Source of the DNA: Chryseobacterium indologenes
Lineage (GTDB): Bacteria; Bacteroidota; Bacteroidia; Flavobacteriales; Weeksellaceae
Direction of reading: 5' to 3'
Length of the DNA: 64,000 nucleotides
Assembly: GCA_001013295.1 (NCBI GenBank)
Contig: LAZY01000029.1
Coordinates: forward strand, 1 to 64,000
A model generated the notes under the pieces. The model was not told where the DNA came from. It did no database searches and was given only the letters and a program-made list of their open reading frames with translations. Positions 37,447 to 46,574 of this stretch are shown piece by piece. Every line of letters starts with the position of its first letter. Position 1 is the first letter of the stretch. Made by a program: the position numbers and the translations under genes.

Positions 37447-38481
37447 ATGAAAGACATCCGTATATTATCACTTGATCAGCTTAAAGATTATTTTGTGTCT
37501 TTAGGAGAAAAGCCGTTTCGTGCGAAACAGGTCTATGATTGGCTATGGAGTAAAAACCTCCATTCGATTGATGAAATGACGAATCTTTCGAAATCACTTC
37601 GGGAGAAAATTTCCGAAGAATATACCATTAACCCTGTTTCCGTAGATCTTCTTCAAAAAAGCTCTGACGGAACCATCAAAAACGGTGTGAAGCTTCACGA
37701 CGGTCTGATGGTGGAATCTGTTCTTATTCCGACAGAAACAAGAACTACAGCCTGTGTATCTTCACAGGTAGGCTGCTCATTGAACTGCGAATTCTGTGCA
37801 ACCGCAAAGCTGAAAAGAATGAGAAACCTTGAAGTGGCGGAAATTGTAGATCAGGTAGCGCTTATTGACAGCCAAAGCAGAATGTACTTTGAAAGACCAC
37901 TTTCCAATATCGTTTTCATGGGAATGGGAGAGCCGATGATGAACTACAAAAATGTAGTGGAAGCCATCAGGAAGATCACCCAGCCGGAAGGATTGGGAAT
38001 GTCTCCAAGAAGGATTACCGTTTCCACATCCGGTATTCCCAAAATGATCAAAATGCTTGCTGATGATGAATTGCGTGTGAAACTGGCGCTGTCTCTTCAC
38101 TCAGCCATTGAAGCAAAACGTAATGAGATCATGCCTTTTTCTGACAAATTTCCATTAACGGATATTATGGAGGCTCTTCAGTACTGGTACCAAAAGACCG
38201 GTTCTGTTATTACTTTCGAATATTGTGTATGGAAAGGCATCAATGACGGGTACGAGGACATCAAAGCTTTAATCAAATATTGTAAGCAGGTTCCTTCTAA
38301 AGTGAATCTTATCCAATATAACCCGATCGGGGATGGAAAATATGACCAATGCAACAAACAGGCGGAAGAAAATTACATCCGTCAGCTTGAAAATGCAGGG
38401 ATTACTGTAATGGTCAGAAGAAGCCGTGGAGGTGATATTGACGCCGCTTGCGGACAGTTAGCCAACAAAAATGCGGATTAA
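37447..38481 (+). CDS. rlmN: 23S rRNA / tRNA adenine-C2 methyltransferase RlmN
   Basis: A 344-residue radical SAM enzyme. ATG 37447 is chosen (MKDIRIL); the longer frame from 37396 runs through the hairpin region. The iron-sulfur cluster Cys are C110, C114 and C117 in GCSLNCEFCATAK. The late Cys in GGDIDAACGQLA is the one that releases the product. It methylates A2503 of 23S rRNA and A37 of some tRNAs. It lies behind queA. Confidence 0.96.
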   Translation: MKDIRILSLDQLKDYFVSLGEKPFRAKQVYDWLWSKNLHSIDEMTNLSKSLREKISEEYTINPVSVDLLQKSSDGTIKNGVKLHDGLMVESVLIPTETRTTACVSSQVGCSLNCEFCATAKLKRMRNLEVAEIVDQVALIDSQSRMYFERPLSNIVFMGMGEPMMNYKNVVEAIRKITQPEGLGMSPRRITVSTSGIPKMIKMLADDELRVKLALSLHSAIEAKRNEIMPFSDKFPLTDIMEALQYWYQKTGSVITFEYCVWKGINDGYEDIKALIKYCKQVPSKVNLIQYNPIGDGKYDQCNKQAEENYIRQLENAGITVMVRRSRGGDIDAACGQLANKNAD

Positions 38482-38531
38482 AATTTCCTTAAAAAAAACT
38501 TAAAATTCTCTTAACGCACCGCTTAAAATCC

Positions 38532-38539
38532 TACCTTTG
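38532..38539 (+). promoter_or_regulatory. -7 promoter element of the desaturase-family gene
   Basis: TACCTTTG fits TAnnTTTG and lies 17 bp before the chosen ATG at 38557. Confidence 0.5.
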
Positions 38540-38556
38540 CACAAAATTATTTTGTG

Positions 38557-39507
38557 ATGATGGATTTTCTTATGAGCGAGGATGGGCTAGAACACGTGTA
38601 TGCTTGGGCAGTTCCTCTGCATGCTACGGTAATTTTAGCTGAAATGATTTATAGCCATGTTTCAGAGGCTAAACTCTATAGTGGGAAAGATCTTGCAACG
38701 AATATTTATCTGGCATTGATGAATTTTGGGCTCGATCTGATCATGAAGGCTTTTGCGATGGGGGTAATGTTTTTCTTTTACAGCCATAGAATTTTTTCAT
38801 GGGATCTTAGCATCTGGTATTTAATAGCTTGTTTTATAATCACAGATTTTGCATACTATGTCCTGCATTATGTGGACCACCGTTCCAGAGCATTCTGGGC
38901 TGTTCATATTACGCACCATAGTTCAGAATTCTTCAATCTTACCACCGGATTTAGAAGCCCTGTACTGCAGCCACTTTACAGATATTTATACTTTTCACCG
39001 TTGGCATTTTTAGGATTCAATCCATGGCATATTATGGTAGCTTATGCCATCGGGCAGGTATATGGAACCTGGGTACATACACAGACTGTGAAGAGTATGG
39101 GATTCCTGGAGCATGTTCTGGTAACCCCTTCCCACCACAGAGTACATCATGCCTGTAACATCAAATATCTGGATAAAAACATGGGAATGTGCCTCATTAT
39201 CTGGGATAAAATTTTTGGTACCTTCCAGAAAGAAGACCCAAACATTCCTGTGAAATATGGAATCTACCCGAAAATGCCGGATAACAGACCAGACACTGTT
39301 CTTTTCTATGAATGGCGAAAGATCTGGAAAGACCTTAAGCAGCCAGGACTGAAATTCACAGACAGAGTCAATTATATCTTCAATTCTCCGGGATGGAGAC
39401 ATGATGGGACCGGAAAAACGGTAAGACAATACCAGAAAGAGTATTTCGCCAAACAGGCAAAGAAGAAAGAACAACAGCAAAATCAGAAAGAGCAGAAAAC
39501 TGCTTAA
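38557..39507 (+). CDS. Sterol desaturase / fatty acid hydroxylase superfamily protein
   Basis: A 316-residue membrane protein. The di-iron histidine boxes are HYVDH, HITHH and HHRVHH (about 108-200), in the order of the fatty-acid-hydroxylase superfamily, and four or more hydrophobic segments surround them. The C-terminus is a Lys/Gln-rich tail. The enzymes hydroxylate or desaturate lipids in the membrane; the substrate here is unknown. ATG codons at 38557 and 38560 are both possible, and the GTG at 38554 is less likely. Confidence 0.88.
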   Translation: MMDFLMSEDGLEHVYAWAVPLHATVILAEMIYSHVSEAKLYSGKDLATNIYLALMNFGLDLIMKAFAMGVMFFFYSHRIFSWDLSIWYLIACFIITDFAYYVLHYVDHRSRAFWAVHITHHSSEFFNLTTGFRSPVLQPLYRYLYFSPLAFLGFNPWHIMVAYAIGQVYGTWVHTQTVKSMGFLEHVLVTPSHHRVHHACNIKYLDKNMGMCLIIWDKIFGTFQKEDPNIPVKYGIYPKMPDNRPDTVLFYEWRKIWKDLKQPGLKFTDRVNYIFNSPGWRHDGTGKTVRQYQKEYFAKQAKKKEQQQNQKEQKTA

Positions 39508-39540
39508 ATTCTGGTTCAAATCAATAGAAATCTGAGGGAA

Positions 39541-39563
39541 AACGGGCTTTTTAGCTCGTTTTT
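39541..39563 (+). terminator. Intrinsic terminator
   Basis: AACGGGC-TTTTTA-GCTCGTT with one G-U pair is followed by a T run. Confidence 0.7.
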
Positions 39564-39717
39564 CTATTGTAGGAATAAGATGACAATAAATTTAGAATAA
39601 TAACAAACGTTACTGTTAAAACACTATTCTGAATTCATCTCGCTTGAATTTTAATCTGTTTTAAAATATTCATTTTTCTTAATGGTTTAAAATACATACA
39701 AAAATTTCATTCTGTGC

Positions 39718-39832
39718 TATATTTTAAGAGACCTAAAAAGAGCTATTTTGCTACTGAAGAGGTTTGGTTATTGTGCGTTTGCTTCATCAGATCGATTGAA
39801 AATCGATTCGATCTTTGCTCACTTAAAATATA
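39718..39832 (+). repeat. MITE-like dispersed element, family 1 (best copy)
   Basis: A perfect 11-bp terminal inverted repeat TATATTTTAAG (39718-39728) / CTTAAAATATA (39822-39832) encloses 93 bp with the hairpin ATCGATT-GAA-AATCGAT (39791-39807). The same parts occur at 13571-13679 and 2290-2390. A family 2 end word TCTTAATGGTT lies just upstream at 39677-39687. Both sit in the 445-bp gap 39508-39952, which has no gene. Confidence 0.7.
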
Positions 39833-39940
39833 AAAACAAAAAGAATAAAACTTTGCATTGGAAAAAAACACTCATACTCTGCAACATCTTTACGTAACTT
39901 CATTCTCTCTCCGAAAGACTCTCATTTCAACATAAACTCC

Positions 39941-39948
39941 TATTTTTG
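39941..39948 (+). promoter_or_regulatory. -7 promoter element upstream of 39953
   Basis: TATTTTTG fits TAnnTTTG but lies only 4 bp before the ATG at 39953, which would give an almost leaderless mRNA. Confidence 0.35.
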
Positions 39949-39952
39949 CAAC

Positions 39953-40831
39953 ATGAAAAGAACCATTCTGTTATTGGCATTTTTCGCCTTTCAAATTACA
40001 TTCTCCCAACAAACTGATTTCCTGAAAATAAGAAAATACAGAATCGCCCGTCTGGATGATAAAATCCAGGAAACCTCGGGATTGAGTATTCTGAATGGAA
40101 AACTGTATACCTTTAACGATAGTGGAAACGATCCGGAATTGTTTGAAATCAGTAAAACATCAGGAGAAATTGTAAATACCCTTAAGGTGAATGGCAAAAA
40201 TAAAGATTGGGAAGCTTTGACTAATGACGGCACCCATTTTTATATAGGAGACTTTGGAAACAATGGAGGAAAGAGAAGAGATCTGGAAATTTATAAAGTA
40301 CCGTTTCAGAATGATAGCTTGCAGAATAGCCAGATCAAAAAGATTTCATTTCAGTATCCGGAGCAGGATGATTATGGAGCAGGGTATCTGAAAACGGATT
40401 TTGATGCAGAAGCAATGATCTATCTTCATGGGAAAATTCATCTTTTTACAAAAGAATGGACTTCAAAAGCAACCACCCACTATGTTATTGATCCGGAGAT
40501 CGGGGAAAAACAGGATGCCGTGAAAACAGAATCTTATAAAACCAATTTCGTCGTAACAGACGCGGCATATTTTGATAAAAAACTATACCTGGTAGGATAT
40601 ACAAAAAAAACAGAAGTATTTTTAGATATTTTTACAGAGGCAGAACCCGGGATCTTTTTCAAAGAAGTGCCGAAACATTATTATCTTGGAAGTTCATTGT
40701 CAGTAAGCCAGATTGAAGGAATTACCGTAGATGAAACGGGAATTTATATCTCCGGCGAAAAATTCAAATCTCCATTGGGAAGCACGAAACCTTCCTTATA
40801 TTTTATCCCCAAAGATCAACTCAAGTATTAA
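39953..40831 (+). CDS. Secreted beta-propeller-like protein, unknown function
   Basis: A 292-residue protein with a signal peptide (MKRTILLLAFFAFQITFSQQ). The mature part has repeats of the style SGLSILNGKLYTFNDSGNDP, FYIGDFGNNGG and LYLVGYTKKTE, which look like blades of a beta-propeller close to SdiA-regulated or phytase-like domains. No catalytic residues can be named. It stands alone after a repeat-rich gap. Confidence 0.75.
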   Translation: MKRTILLLAFFAFQITFSQQTDFLKIRKYRIARLDDKIQETSGLSILNGKLYTFNDSGNDPELFEISKTSGEIVNTLKVNGKNKDWEALTNDGTHFYIGDFGNNGGKRRDLEIYKVPFQNDSLQNSQIKKISFQYPEQDDYGAGYLKTDFDAEAMIYLHGKIHLFTKEWTSKATTHYVIDPEIGEKQDAVKTESYKTNFVVTDAAYFDKKLYLVGYTKKTEVFLDIFTEAEPGIFFKEVPKHYYLGSSLSVSQIEGITVDETGIYISGEKFKSPLGSTKPSLYFIPKDQLKY

Positions 40832-40859
40832 TTTTATCTTAAAATTGAGCGAAAAAAAT

Positions 40860-40867
40860 TATCTTTG
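40860..40867 (+). promoter_or_regulatory. -7 promoter element of the polyprenyl synthase gene
   Basis: TATCTTTG fits TAnnTTTG and lies 37 bp before the GTG start at 40905. Confidence 0.5.
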
Positions 40868-40904
40868 TGAGAATTAATAATTATTCACCCAGCATTCGCA
40901 GATT

Positions 40905-41882
40905 GTGGCAAATACCGTAGAAGAGATTAAACGACCGATCAACGAGGAAATGAAGCTTTTTGAACAGAAGTTTTATGAATCGATGCAGAGTAAAGTACCT
41001 TTATTAGATAAAGTAACCCGTTTTATTGTAACCACCAAAGGAAAGCAAATGCGTCCTATGTTTGTATTTCTTTGTGCCAAACTGGTAGGAGAGGTGACGG
41101 AAAAGACATATCGTGGTGCTTCTATGATCGAACTGATTCATACAGCCACATTGGTACATGATGATGTGGTGGATGAAAGCTTTAAGCGTCGTAATTTCTT
41201 TTCGATCAATGCTTTGTGGAAGAATAAGATTGCCGTTTTGGTAGGGGATTACCTTTTGTCAAAATCCGTATTATTGTCTACAGACCACAAAGATTATGAC
41301 CTGTTGGGCGTTATTTCCAGAACGATCCGTGAAATGTCCGAAGGAGAGCTTCTTCAGCTTGAAAAAGCCAGAAAACTGGATATTACAGAAGAGGTATACT
41401 ATGAGATCATTCGTCAGAAAACAGCTACCCTGATTGCTGCCTGCTGTGAAATAGGAGTTCTTTCCAACAGTACAGATGAGGCTCTTGCCAAGAAAATGAT
41501 GGATTTCGGAACCTATACCGGAATGGCTTTCCAGATCAAAGATGACCTTTTCGATTACCTGAGCTCCAATGTGATTGGTAAACCTGTAGGAATTGACATC
41601 AAAGAGCAGAAAATGACGCTTCCTTTGATCCATACCCTGAAAATAGCCAGTGAAAAGGACAGAAAATACTACTTTGACACCATAAAACGTTATAATAACA
41701 ATCCCAAAAGAGTAAAAGAACTTATAGAGTTTGTTAAAAATTCCGGCGGATTGGAATATGCAATTAAGGTGATGAAAGATTTCCAGCAAAAAGCCAAGGA
41801 CATTCTTAATGAATTTCCCGAATCTGAAGCGAGAAACTCGTTACATATTATGCTTGATTACGTAATAGAGCGAAAATTTTAA
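40905..41882 (+). CDS. Polyprenyl diphosphate synthase
   Basis: A 325-residue trans-prenyltransferase. The two Asp-rich motifs are D86-D87-x-x-D90 (HDDVVDES) and D213-D214-x-x-D217 (KDDLFDYL), with GKQMRPMFV earlier for diphosphate binding. It would make the side chain of menaquinone, or a related long polyprenyl chain. The start is GTG at 40905 (reads MANTVEEIKRP); the first ATG in frame is 15 codons later and would cut the conserved N-terminus. Its stop lies one base from the stop of the convergent gene at 41884. Confidence 0.92.
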   Translation: MANTVEEIKRPINEEMKLFEQKFYESMQSKVPLLDKVTRFIVTTKGKQMRPMFVFLCAKLVGEVTEKTYRGASMIELIHTATLVHDDVVDESFKRRNFFSINALWKNKIAVLVGDYLLSKSVLLSTDHKDYDLLGVISRTIREMSEGELLQLEKARKLDITEEVYYEIIRQKTATLIAACCEIGVLSNSTDEALAKKMMDFGTYTGMAFQIKDDLFDYLSSNVIGKPVGIDIKEQKMTLPLIHTLKIASEKDRKYYFDTIKRYNNNPKRVKELIEFVKNSGGLEYAIKVMKDFQQKAKDILNEFPESEARNSLHIMLDYVIERKF

Positions 41883-41883
41883 A

Positions 41884-42177
41884 TTAAATTATTTTTAGGG
41901 TTACAATAATAACCGCTAGAACTATACAAAATAAAGCGATTAAAAATAAATAATCCGCAATAGTCTCAAACGTGTATTCCCGCTTTCTATTCTCCGTTCT
42001 GATGGCCAGAAAGGAAAAGAAGCAGCTACAGGCAAAAAGGATACAGGCAAAACCCGCAAACTCGTCCAAATACGTATTCTGGCTGATCTTAGCGATTTTC
42101 AAAGAGGTAATGATGATCAATGAAAACCCTAAAAGATTGCTCGAAGCATTCAGAATATGAGGTGACTTTTTTTCCAT
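41884..42177 (-). CDS. Small membrane protein, unknown function
   Basis: A 97-residue protein with three hydrophobic segments. ATG 42177 (MEKKSPHIL) is chosen over 42207. No recognisable family. It converges with the polyprenyl synthase gene with one base between the two stop codons, so neither has its own terminator there. Confidence 0.7.
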   Translation of the reverse strand: MEKKSPHILNASSNLLGFSLIIITSLKIAKISQNTYLDEFAGFACILFACSCFFSFLAIRTENRKREYTFETIADYLFLIALFCIVLAVIIVTLKII

Positions 42178-42314
42178 CTTTACATTTTTTTTCAAAATAA
42201 AGCACAATTTTTTTTATTATCAAATTTTTAAAAAAGATTATTAAAAATTAAAATTAATTTAAAAATTGTATATTAGCAAAATACTTGAAGATTAAAAAAC
42301 TTTTTTACTTAGCT

Positions 42315-44747
42315 ATGCAAACAACCTATATTGAAACACAGCAAATATCCTTTCAAGATTTTAAAAATCAAATACTTGAAGACTACAGGTTAGGAAGGAT
42401 CTCCCGTGAAATGTCTTATCTCGGAAGAAGAGAAGTACTCACCGGAAAAGCTAAATTCGGAATTTTTGGGGATGGTAAAGAGCTTCCTCAGTTGGCTATG
42501 GCGAAAGTTTTCAGAAATGGGGACTTCCGTTCAGGATATTACAGAGACCAGACTTTTGCATTGGCTATTAATGCTTTGACGGTAGAAAGTTTCTTTGCAC
42601 AGATGTATGCAGATACAAGCGTGGAAAGAGAGCCTGCTTCTGCGGGAAGACAGATGAATGGGCATTTTGCAACAAGAAGTTTAAATGAAGATGGAAGCTG
42701 GAAAGATCTTACCGCTCAGAAAAATATCTCTTCTGATATATCTCCTACAGCAGGGCAGATGCCTAGACTATTAGGATTGGCTCAGGCTTCTACAATCTAT
42801 AAAAGTGTAAAATTCGAAGGTTCAGAAAAATTCTCAAAAGAAGGAAAAGAAGTGGCTTTCGGAACCATCGGGGATGCTTCTACAGCAGAAGGTCATTTCT
42901 GGGAAACATTGAATGCAGCATGTGCACTTCAGGTTCCTATGATCGTTTCTATCTGGGATGACGGATATGGAATTTCAGTGCCTACAAAGAATCAGAGAGC
43001 CAAAGCTGACATCAGCGAAATGTTGAGCGGATTCCAGAGAAAAGAAGGCGAAAAACAAGGTTGTGAAATCATTCAGGTTAAAGCCTGGGATTACCCTGCA
43101 TTGTTGGATGCTTATGCTAAAGCAGAACATTTTGCAAGAACGGAAGGCGTTCCTGTAGTGGTTCACGTAGTAGATGTTACCCAGCCTCAGGGACACTCTA
43201 CATCTGGATCTCACGAAAGATATAAAAATGAAGAACGTCTTGCCTGGGAAGCTGAGTTTGACGGATTGGTAAAATTTAAAGAGTGGATCTTAAATTATTC
43301 TATTGAGATCGACGGAAAAGAAGAAGTGATTGCTACAGCTGAAGAGTTGGAAGCGATTGATGAAGAAGCCAAAAAAGCGGCTAAATCAGGACAAAAAACT
43401 GCTTGGGATAACTATCAGACAGCAATTAAAGAATTAATTCAGTCTATCGTACCTTTAGTAGAAAACCTTAAAGGTCAGAATGCTGAAGTAGAAGCTGCCC
43501 TTACTCATTTCAACAAATTGGTTTCAAAAGCTAAGAAAGATGTATTCCATCTGGCAAGAAAGACGCTTTTGGCAACAAGAGGGACAAATTCTGCGGAAAG
43601 AAACCAGTTGATGCAGAAGTACAATGAAGTCGCTGAAATTGAGAAAGATAACTATTCCTCTCACTTATACTCTCAGTCTGAGTGGAAAGCTGAAAACATC
43701 AAAGAGATCAAGCCTGTTTATTCAGACAGCTCAGAGGATGTAGATGGTAGAGTAGTGATCAGAAATAACTTTGACAAAATTTTTGAAAAATATCCTCAAA
43801 CTTTAATCTTTGGTGAAGATACCGGAAATATCGGTGACGTCAACCAGGGATTAGAAGGAATGCAGGAAAAATACGGTGCATTACGTATTGCCGATACAGG
43901 AATTCGTGAAGCAACAATTCTTGGTCAAGGAATTGGTATGGCGATGAGAGGTTTGAAGCCTATCGCTGAAATCCAATACCTGGACTATGTTCTTTACTGT
44001 TTACAGGGAATGAGTGATGATCTGGCAACCGTACATTACAGAACCAAAGGAGGACAGAAAGCTCCATTGATTATCAGAACAAGAGGGCATAGATTAGAAG
44101 GAATCTGGCATTCAGGTTCTCCGATGGCGGGAATCCTTAACCTTTCAAAAGGTATTCTGGTATTGGTTCCTAGAAACCTGACGAAAGCTGCAGGATTCTA
44201 TAACACAATGCTTCAGGCTGACGAACCTGCGATTATTGTAGAATGTCTGAACGGCTACAGACTGAAAGAAAAACAACCTGACAACTTAGGCGAATTTACT
44301 GTTCCTGTAGGTAAAATTGAAGTGACAAAAGAAGGTAAAGACGTTACCTTAGTTACTTACGGTTCTACATGGAGAATTGTAACGGAAGCTGCTAATGAGT
44401 TAGAAAAACTTGGTATTTCTGCAGAAGTGATCGATATTCAGTCATTGATTCCTTTCGATTTATCTCATGAGATTGCGGAGAGCGTTAAGAAAACGAACAG
44501 ATTAGTCGTGATCGACGAAGATGTGGAAGGAGGAACTACAGGATTCATCTTACAACAGATCTTAGAAAAACAGAAAGCATTCAGATACCTGGATTCAGAT
44601 CCGTTGACGATTGCAGCGAATGATCACAGACCGGCTTATGCAAGTGATGGTGACTACTTCAGCAAGCCATCTGCAGATGATATGGTAGAAAAGATCTACG
44701 CTATGTTTAACGAAACAAATCCTCAGAAATATCCTGCGATATACTAA
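42315..44747 (+). CDS. Fused alpha/beta thiamine-diphosphate 2-oxoacid dehydrogenase E1
   Basis: An 810-residue protein that joins E1-alpha and E1-beta. The alpha part (about 50-330) has the ThDP/metal motif start GDASTAEGHFWETLN and, 27 or so residues on, WDDGYGIS. The beta part (about 475-805) has FGEDTGNIGDVNQGLEG, the active-site loop with HRLEGIWHSGSPMAG, and a transketolase C-terminal domain with VIDEDVEGGTTGF. It decarboxylates branched-chain or related 2-oxoacids as part of an E1-E2-E3 complex. ATG 42315 is chosen; the frame extends ten codons to a TTG. The E2 gene is not near; an lpdA (E3) lies at 63.7 kb. Confidence 0.9.
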   Translation: MQTTYIETQQISFQDFKNQILEDYRLGRISREMSYLGRREVLTGKAKFGIFGDGKELPQLAMAKVFRNGDFRSGYYRDQTFALAINALTVESFFAQMYADTSVEREPASAGRQMNGHFATRSLNEDGSWKDLTAQKNISSDISPTAGQMPRLLGLAQASTIYKSVKFEGSEKFSKEGKEVAFGTIGDASTAEGHFWETLNAACALQVPMIVSIWDDGYGISVPTKNQRAKADISEMLSGFQRKEGEKQGCEIIQVKAWDYPALLDAYAKAEHFARTEGVPVVVHVVDVTQPQGHSTSGSHERYKNEERLAWEAEFDGLVKFKEWILNYSIEIDGKEEVIATAEELEAIDEEAKKAAKSGQKTAWDNYQTAIKELIQSIVPLVENLKGQNAEVEAALTHFNKLVSKAKKDVFHLARKTLLATRGTNSAERNQLMQKYNEVAEIEKDNYSSHLYSQSEWKAENIKEIKPVYSDSSEDVDGRVVIRNNFDKIFEKYPQTLIFGEDTGNIGDVNQGLEGMQEKYGALRIADTGIREATILGQGIGMAMRGLKPIAEIQYLDYVLYCLQGMSDDLATVHYRTKGGQKAPLIIRTRGHRLEGIWHSGSPMAGILNLSKGILVLVPRNLTKAAGFYNTMLQADEPAIIVECLNGYRLKEKQPDNLGEFTVPVGKIEVTKEGKDVTLVTYGSTWRIVTEAANELEKLGISAEVIDIQSLIPFDLSHEIAESVKKTNRLVVIDEDVEGGTTGFILQQILEKQKAFRYLDSDPLTIAANDHRPAYASDGDYFSKPSADDMVEKIYAMFNETNPQKYPAIY

Positions 44748-44768
44748 TTGGATTTTAGATAAATTTTG

Positions 44769-44797
44769 AAGCCGCTTTCTTTTAGGAAGCGGCTTTT
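44769..44797 (+). terminator. Intrinsic terminator of the E1 gene
   Basis: A stem AAGCCGCTT (44769-44777) / AAGCGGCTT (44787-44795) is followed by TTTT. Confidence 0.8.
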
Positions 44798-44832
44798 CAT
44801 TTATATTTGTTGAAACCATTTAATAATCAACC

Positions 44833-45174
44833 ATGAAGCTTAGACTCTTATCTCTGATTGTATTCATAATAAGCTGTACACATGATAAAAAAGAAGTTTT
44901 GCTGGCAGACCGGGAAGCTCCGTTAGGTTGGATTTATCTGAAAATGTACGATGATAAAAGCTTTGAATTTATTTCACAAGGAATGGTACGCGATAAAGAG
45001 GTGTATAGTGGAAACTATGAGATAAAGAATGATACCCTTTATTTTAACTATAAAGATTCAATTCCAAAAGCGGGCTCAAAAGCTGTGATAGACCATGAAT
45101 TTTTAAGTTATCTTAATGGCAGTTATCCCGAAAGGGTTCAAATAAAGCTTGATAAACTATCAATTGACAAATAA
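44833..45174 (+). CDS. Small lipoprotein, unknown function
   Basis: A 113-residue protein with a lipoprotein signal (lipobox ending at C15: FIIS-C). The mature part has GWIYLKMYDDKSFEFIS and YSGNYEIKNDTLYFNYKD, the beta pattern of a small lipocalin-like or META-like domain often seen in Bacteroidota. Function not known. The convergent gene begins 20 bp after its stop. Confidence 0.75.
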   Translation: MKLRLLSLIVFIISCTHDKKEVLLADREAPLGWIYLKMYDDKSFEFISQGMVRDKEVYSGNYEIKNDTLYFNYKDSIPKAGSKAVIDHEFLSYLNGSYPERVQIKLDKLSIDK

Positions 45175-45193
45175 AACGATCAATATGGGTTGC

Positions 45194-45610
45194 TTAATCT
45201 TCTTCTGCCAAGGTGATCCGCAGTTTATTCAAGGCACTCATCAAAGTAATACACGTCGTAAGTTCAACAATTTCTCTTTCTGTAAAATGCAGGAACAGTT
45301 TCTCTTTGATTTCGGACCCATCAATATGGTTGTATGTGACAGCTTCTGCCCAGCTTAAAACAAGTTTCTGCTTTAGATCAAAGACATTAGTATGCTTCCA
45401 GCCGGGAAGTCTGTTAATAGTATCCTGTTCAAAGCCAAAGCTGAGGAGCTCTTTAGCATGATAGCTGCAACAGTAGGCACATCCGTTGATTTGAGAAACC
45501 CGCAGTTCGGCTAATGCGATCAGCTTTTCATCAATTCCGGATTTTCGGATGCTGGTATGAGCTTTATACAGATGGCCAATACTTTCTTTTGCAATTTCTT
45601 TGTAATTCAT
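45194..45610 (-). CDS. AhpD-like carboxymuconolactone decarboxylase family protein
   Basis: A 138-residue protein of the AhpD / CMD fold. The active-site block is C44-A-Y-C47-C48-S-Y-H51, the alkylhydroperoxidase CxxCxxxH pattern. ATG 45610 (MNYKEIAK) is chosen; the frame to 45649 overlaps the divergent gene. Such enzymes reduce peroxides with their Cys pair. It is divergent from a small ORF and a methyltransferase over a 37-bp gap that holds a perfect 7-bp inverted repeat. Confidence 0.9.
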   Translation of the reverse strand: MNYKEIAKESIGHLYKAHTSIRKSGIDEKLIALAELRVSQINGCAYCCSYHAKELLSFGFEQDTINRLPGWKHTNVFDLKQKLVLSWAEAVTYNHIDGSEIKEKLFLHFTEREIVELTTCITLMSALNKLRITLAEED

Positions 45611-45621
45611 AATGAAAATTT

Positions 45622-45644
45622 TTTCTGCAAATTTGAAGCAGAAA
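45622..45644. promoter_or_regulatory. Inverted repeat in the divergent 37-bp gap
   Basis: TTTCTGC-N9-GCAGAAA is a perfect 7-bp inverted repeat, and the spacer is CAAATTTG-like, close to a -7 box on both strands. It is a likely operator for the two divergent genes. Confidence 0.45.
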
Positions 45645-45647
45645 TAC

Positions 45648-45785
45648 ATGAAAAACGATATACTTACTTTTTCGTACTATACTTACCCTTTTGAAAGTGC
45701 CTTTTGGGACAAAGTGGGAGAGCTGGAATCCATGAAATTCGTACATTTGAAAGACAAGTCATTTGCATACAGAAAACTACCATGA
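45648..45785 (+). CDS. Small ORF (45 aa) coupled to the methyltransferase gene
   Basis: A 45-codon frame beginning MKNDILTFSYYTYPFESAFW and ending KSFAYRKLP. Its stop overlaps the methyltransferase start as ATGA, a typical sign of translational coupling. No known family; it could be a real small protein or a worn-down N-terminal fragment of a larger gene. Confidence 0.4.
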   Translation: MKNDILTFSYYTYPFESAFWDKVGELESMKFVHLKDKSFAYRKLP

Positions 45786-46525
45786 AAATTACCCAGTTAG
45801 TCATCCTTTTCAATTACAAAAAGATTCTTCTTGGAATCGTTATTTCACTGTTTCTTTTTATCCTGTCATTTCAGATAAAATCTGATGTTTTGATGATTTT
45901 GATGCGAGGACTGGGAATTCTCATTATTTTGAACATCATAGCGTCTCTTGTTGCTTCTTATATACTGTATGATACCTCTGATCTTTATGAGTTAAATGAC
46001 CTGGAAGATGTAGTTAATTGGGAAACAGCAGACAATGCGATTCTCATCCATGCGAGCTTTGATCCTTTATCACAAAGACTGGAAGAAAAATATCCTCATT
46101 TGAATCTGACGGTATGTGATATTTATGGAAACAGACACGAGCATGAAAGCGGAATTGAAGTTTCTAAAAAAATGTTTCCACCCAATCCGAAAGAAATAAA
46201 GATTTCACCGGATAAACTGCCTTTTGAAAATGAATCTCAGGATGTAATTCTTGCCGTGACTGCCCTTCACGAGATTTTAGATCATGAAAAAAGGGTTTTG
46301 TTCTTTAAAGAAGCTAAAAGAATCTTGAAGAAAGGAGGCCTGATCATTGTTTCTGAACAGTTCAGAGATACGACCAATTTTATTTTCTTTAATATCGGCG
46401 TATTTCATTTTTTAAGCTGGAAACAGTGGCAAAACTCAATAGCTCCCTCCGGATTAAAAATAGCTGGAAACAAAAAGATTACTCCGTTTGCAAATACATT
46501 GATCATAAGAAAAGAAGCTGTTTAA
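45782..46525 (+). CDS. Membrane-anchored class I SAM methyltransferase
   Basis: A 247-residue protein. Two N-terminal hydrophobic segments (about 12-62) anchor it in the inner membrane. A Rossmann-type methyltransferase domain follows, with ILIHASFDPLSQRLEEKYP in the place of motif I, then ISPDKLPFENESQDVILAVT and AKRILKKGGLIIVSEQF. The motif I glycines are not in the usual form, so binding of SAM is likely but not certain. ATG 45782 is chosen; the longer frame from 45704 is not homologous in character. Substrate unknown. Confidence 0.78.
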   Translation: MKITQLVILFNYKKILLGIVISLFLFILSFQIKSDVLMILMRGLGILIILNIIASLVASYILYDTSDLYELNDLEDVVNWETADNAILIHASFDPLSQRLEEKYPHLNLTVCDIYGNRHEHESGIEVSKKMFPPNPKEIKISPDKLPFENESQDVILAVTALHEILDHEKRVLFFKEAKRILKKGGLIIVSEQFRDTTNFIFFNIGVFHFLSWKQWQNSIAPSGLKIAGNKKITPFANTLIIRKEAV

Positions 46526-46574
46526 AATTTTCCTATCCACGAATAATATATTTCAGACTTGCTTAAAAATAAAG

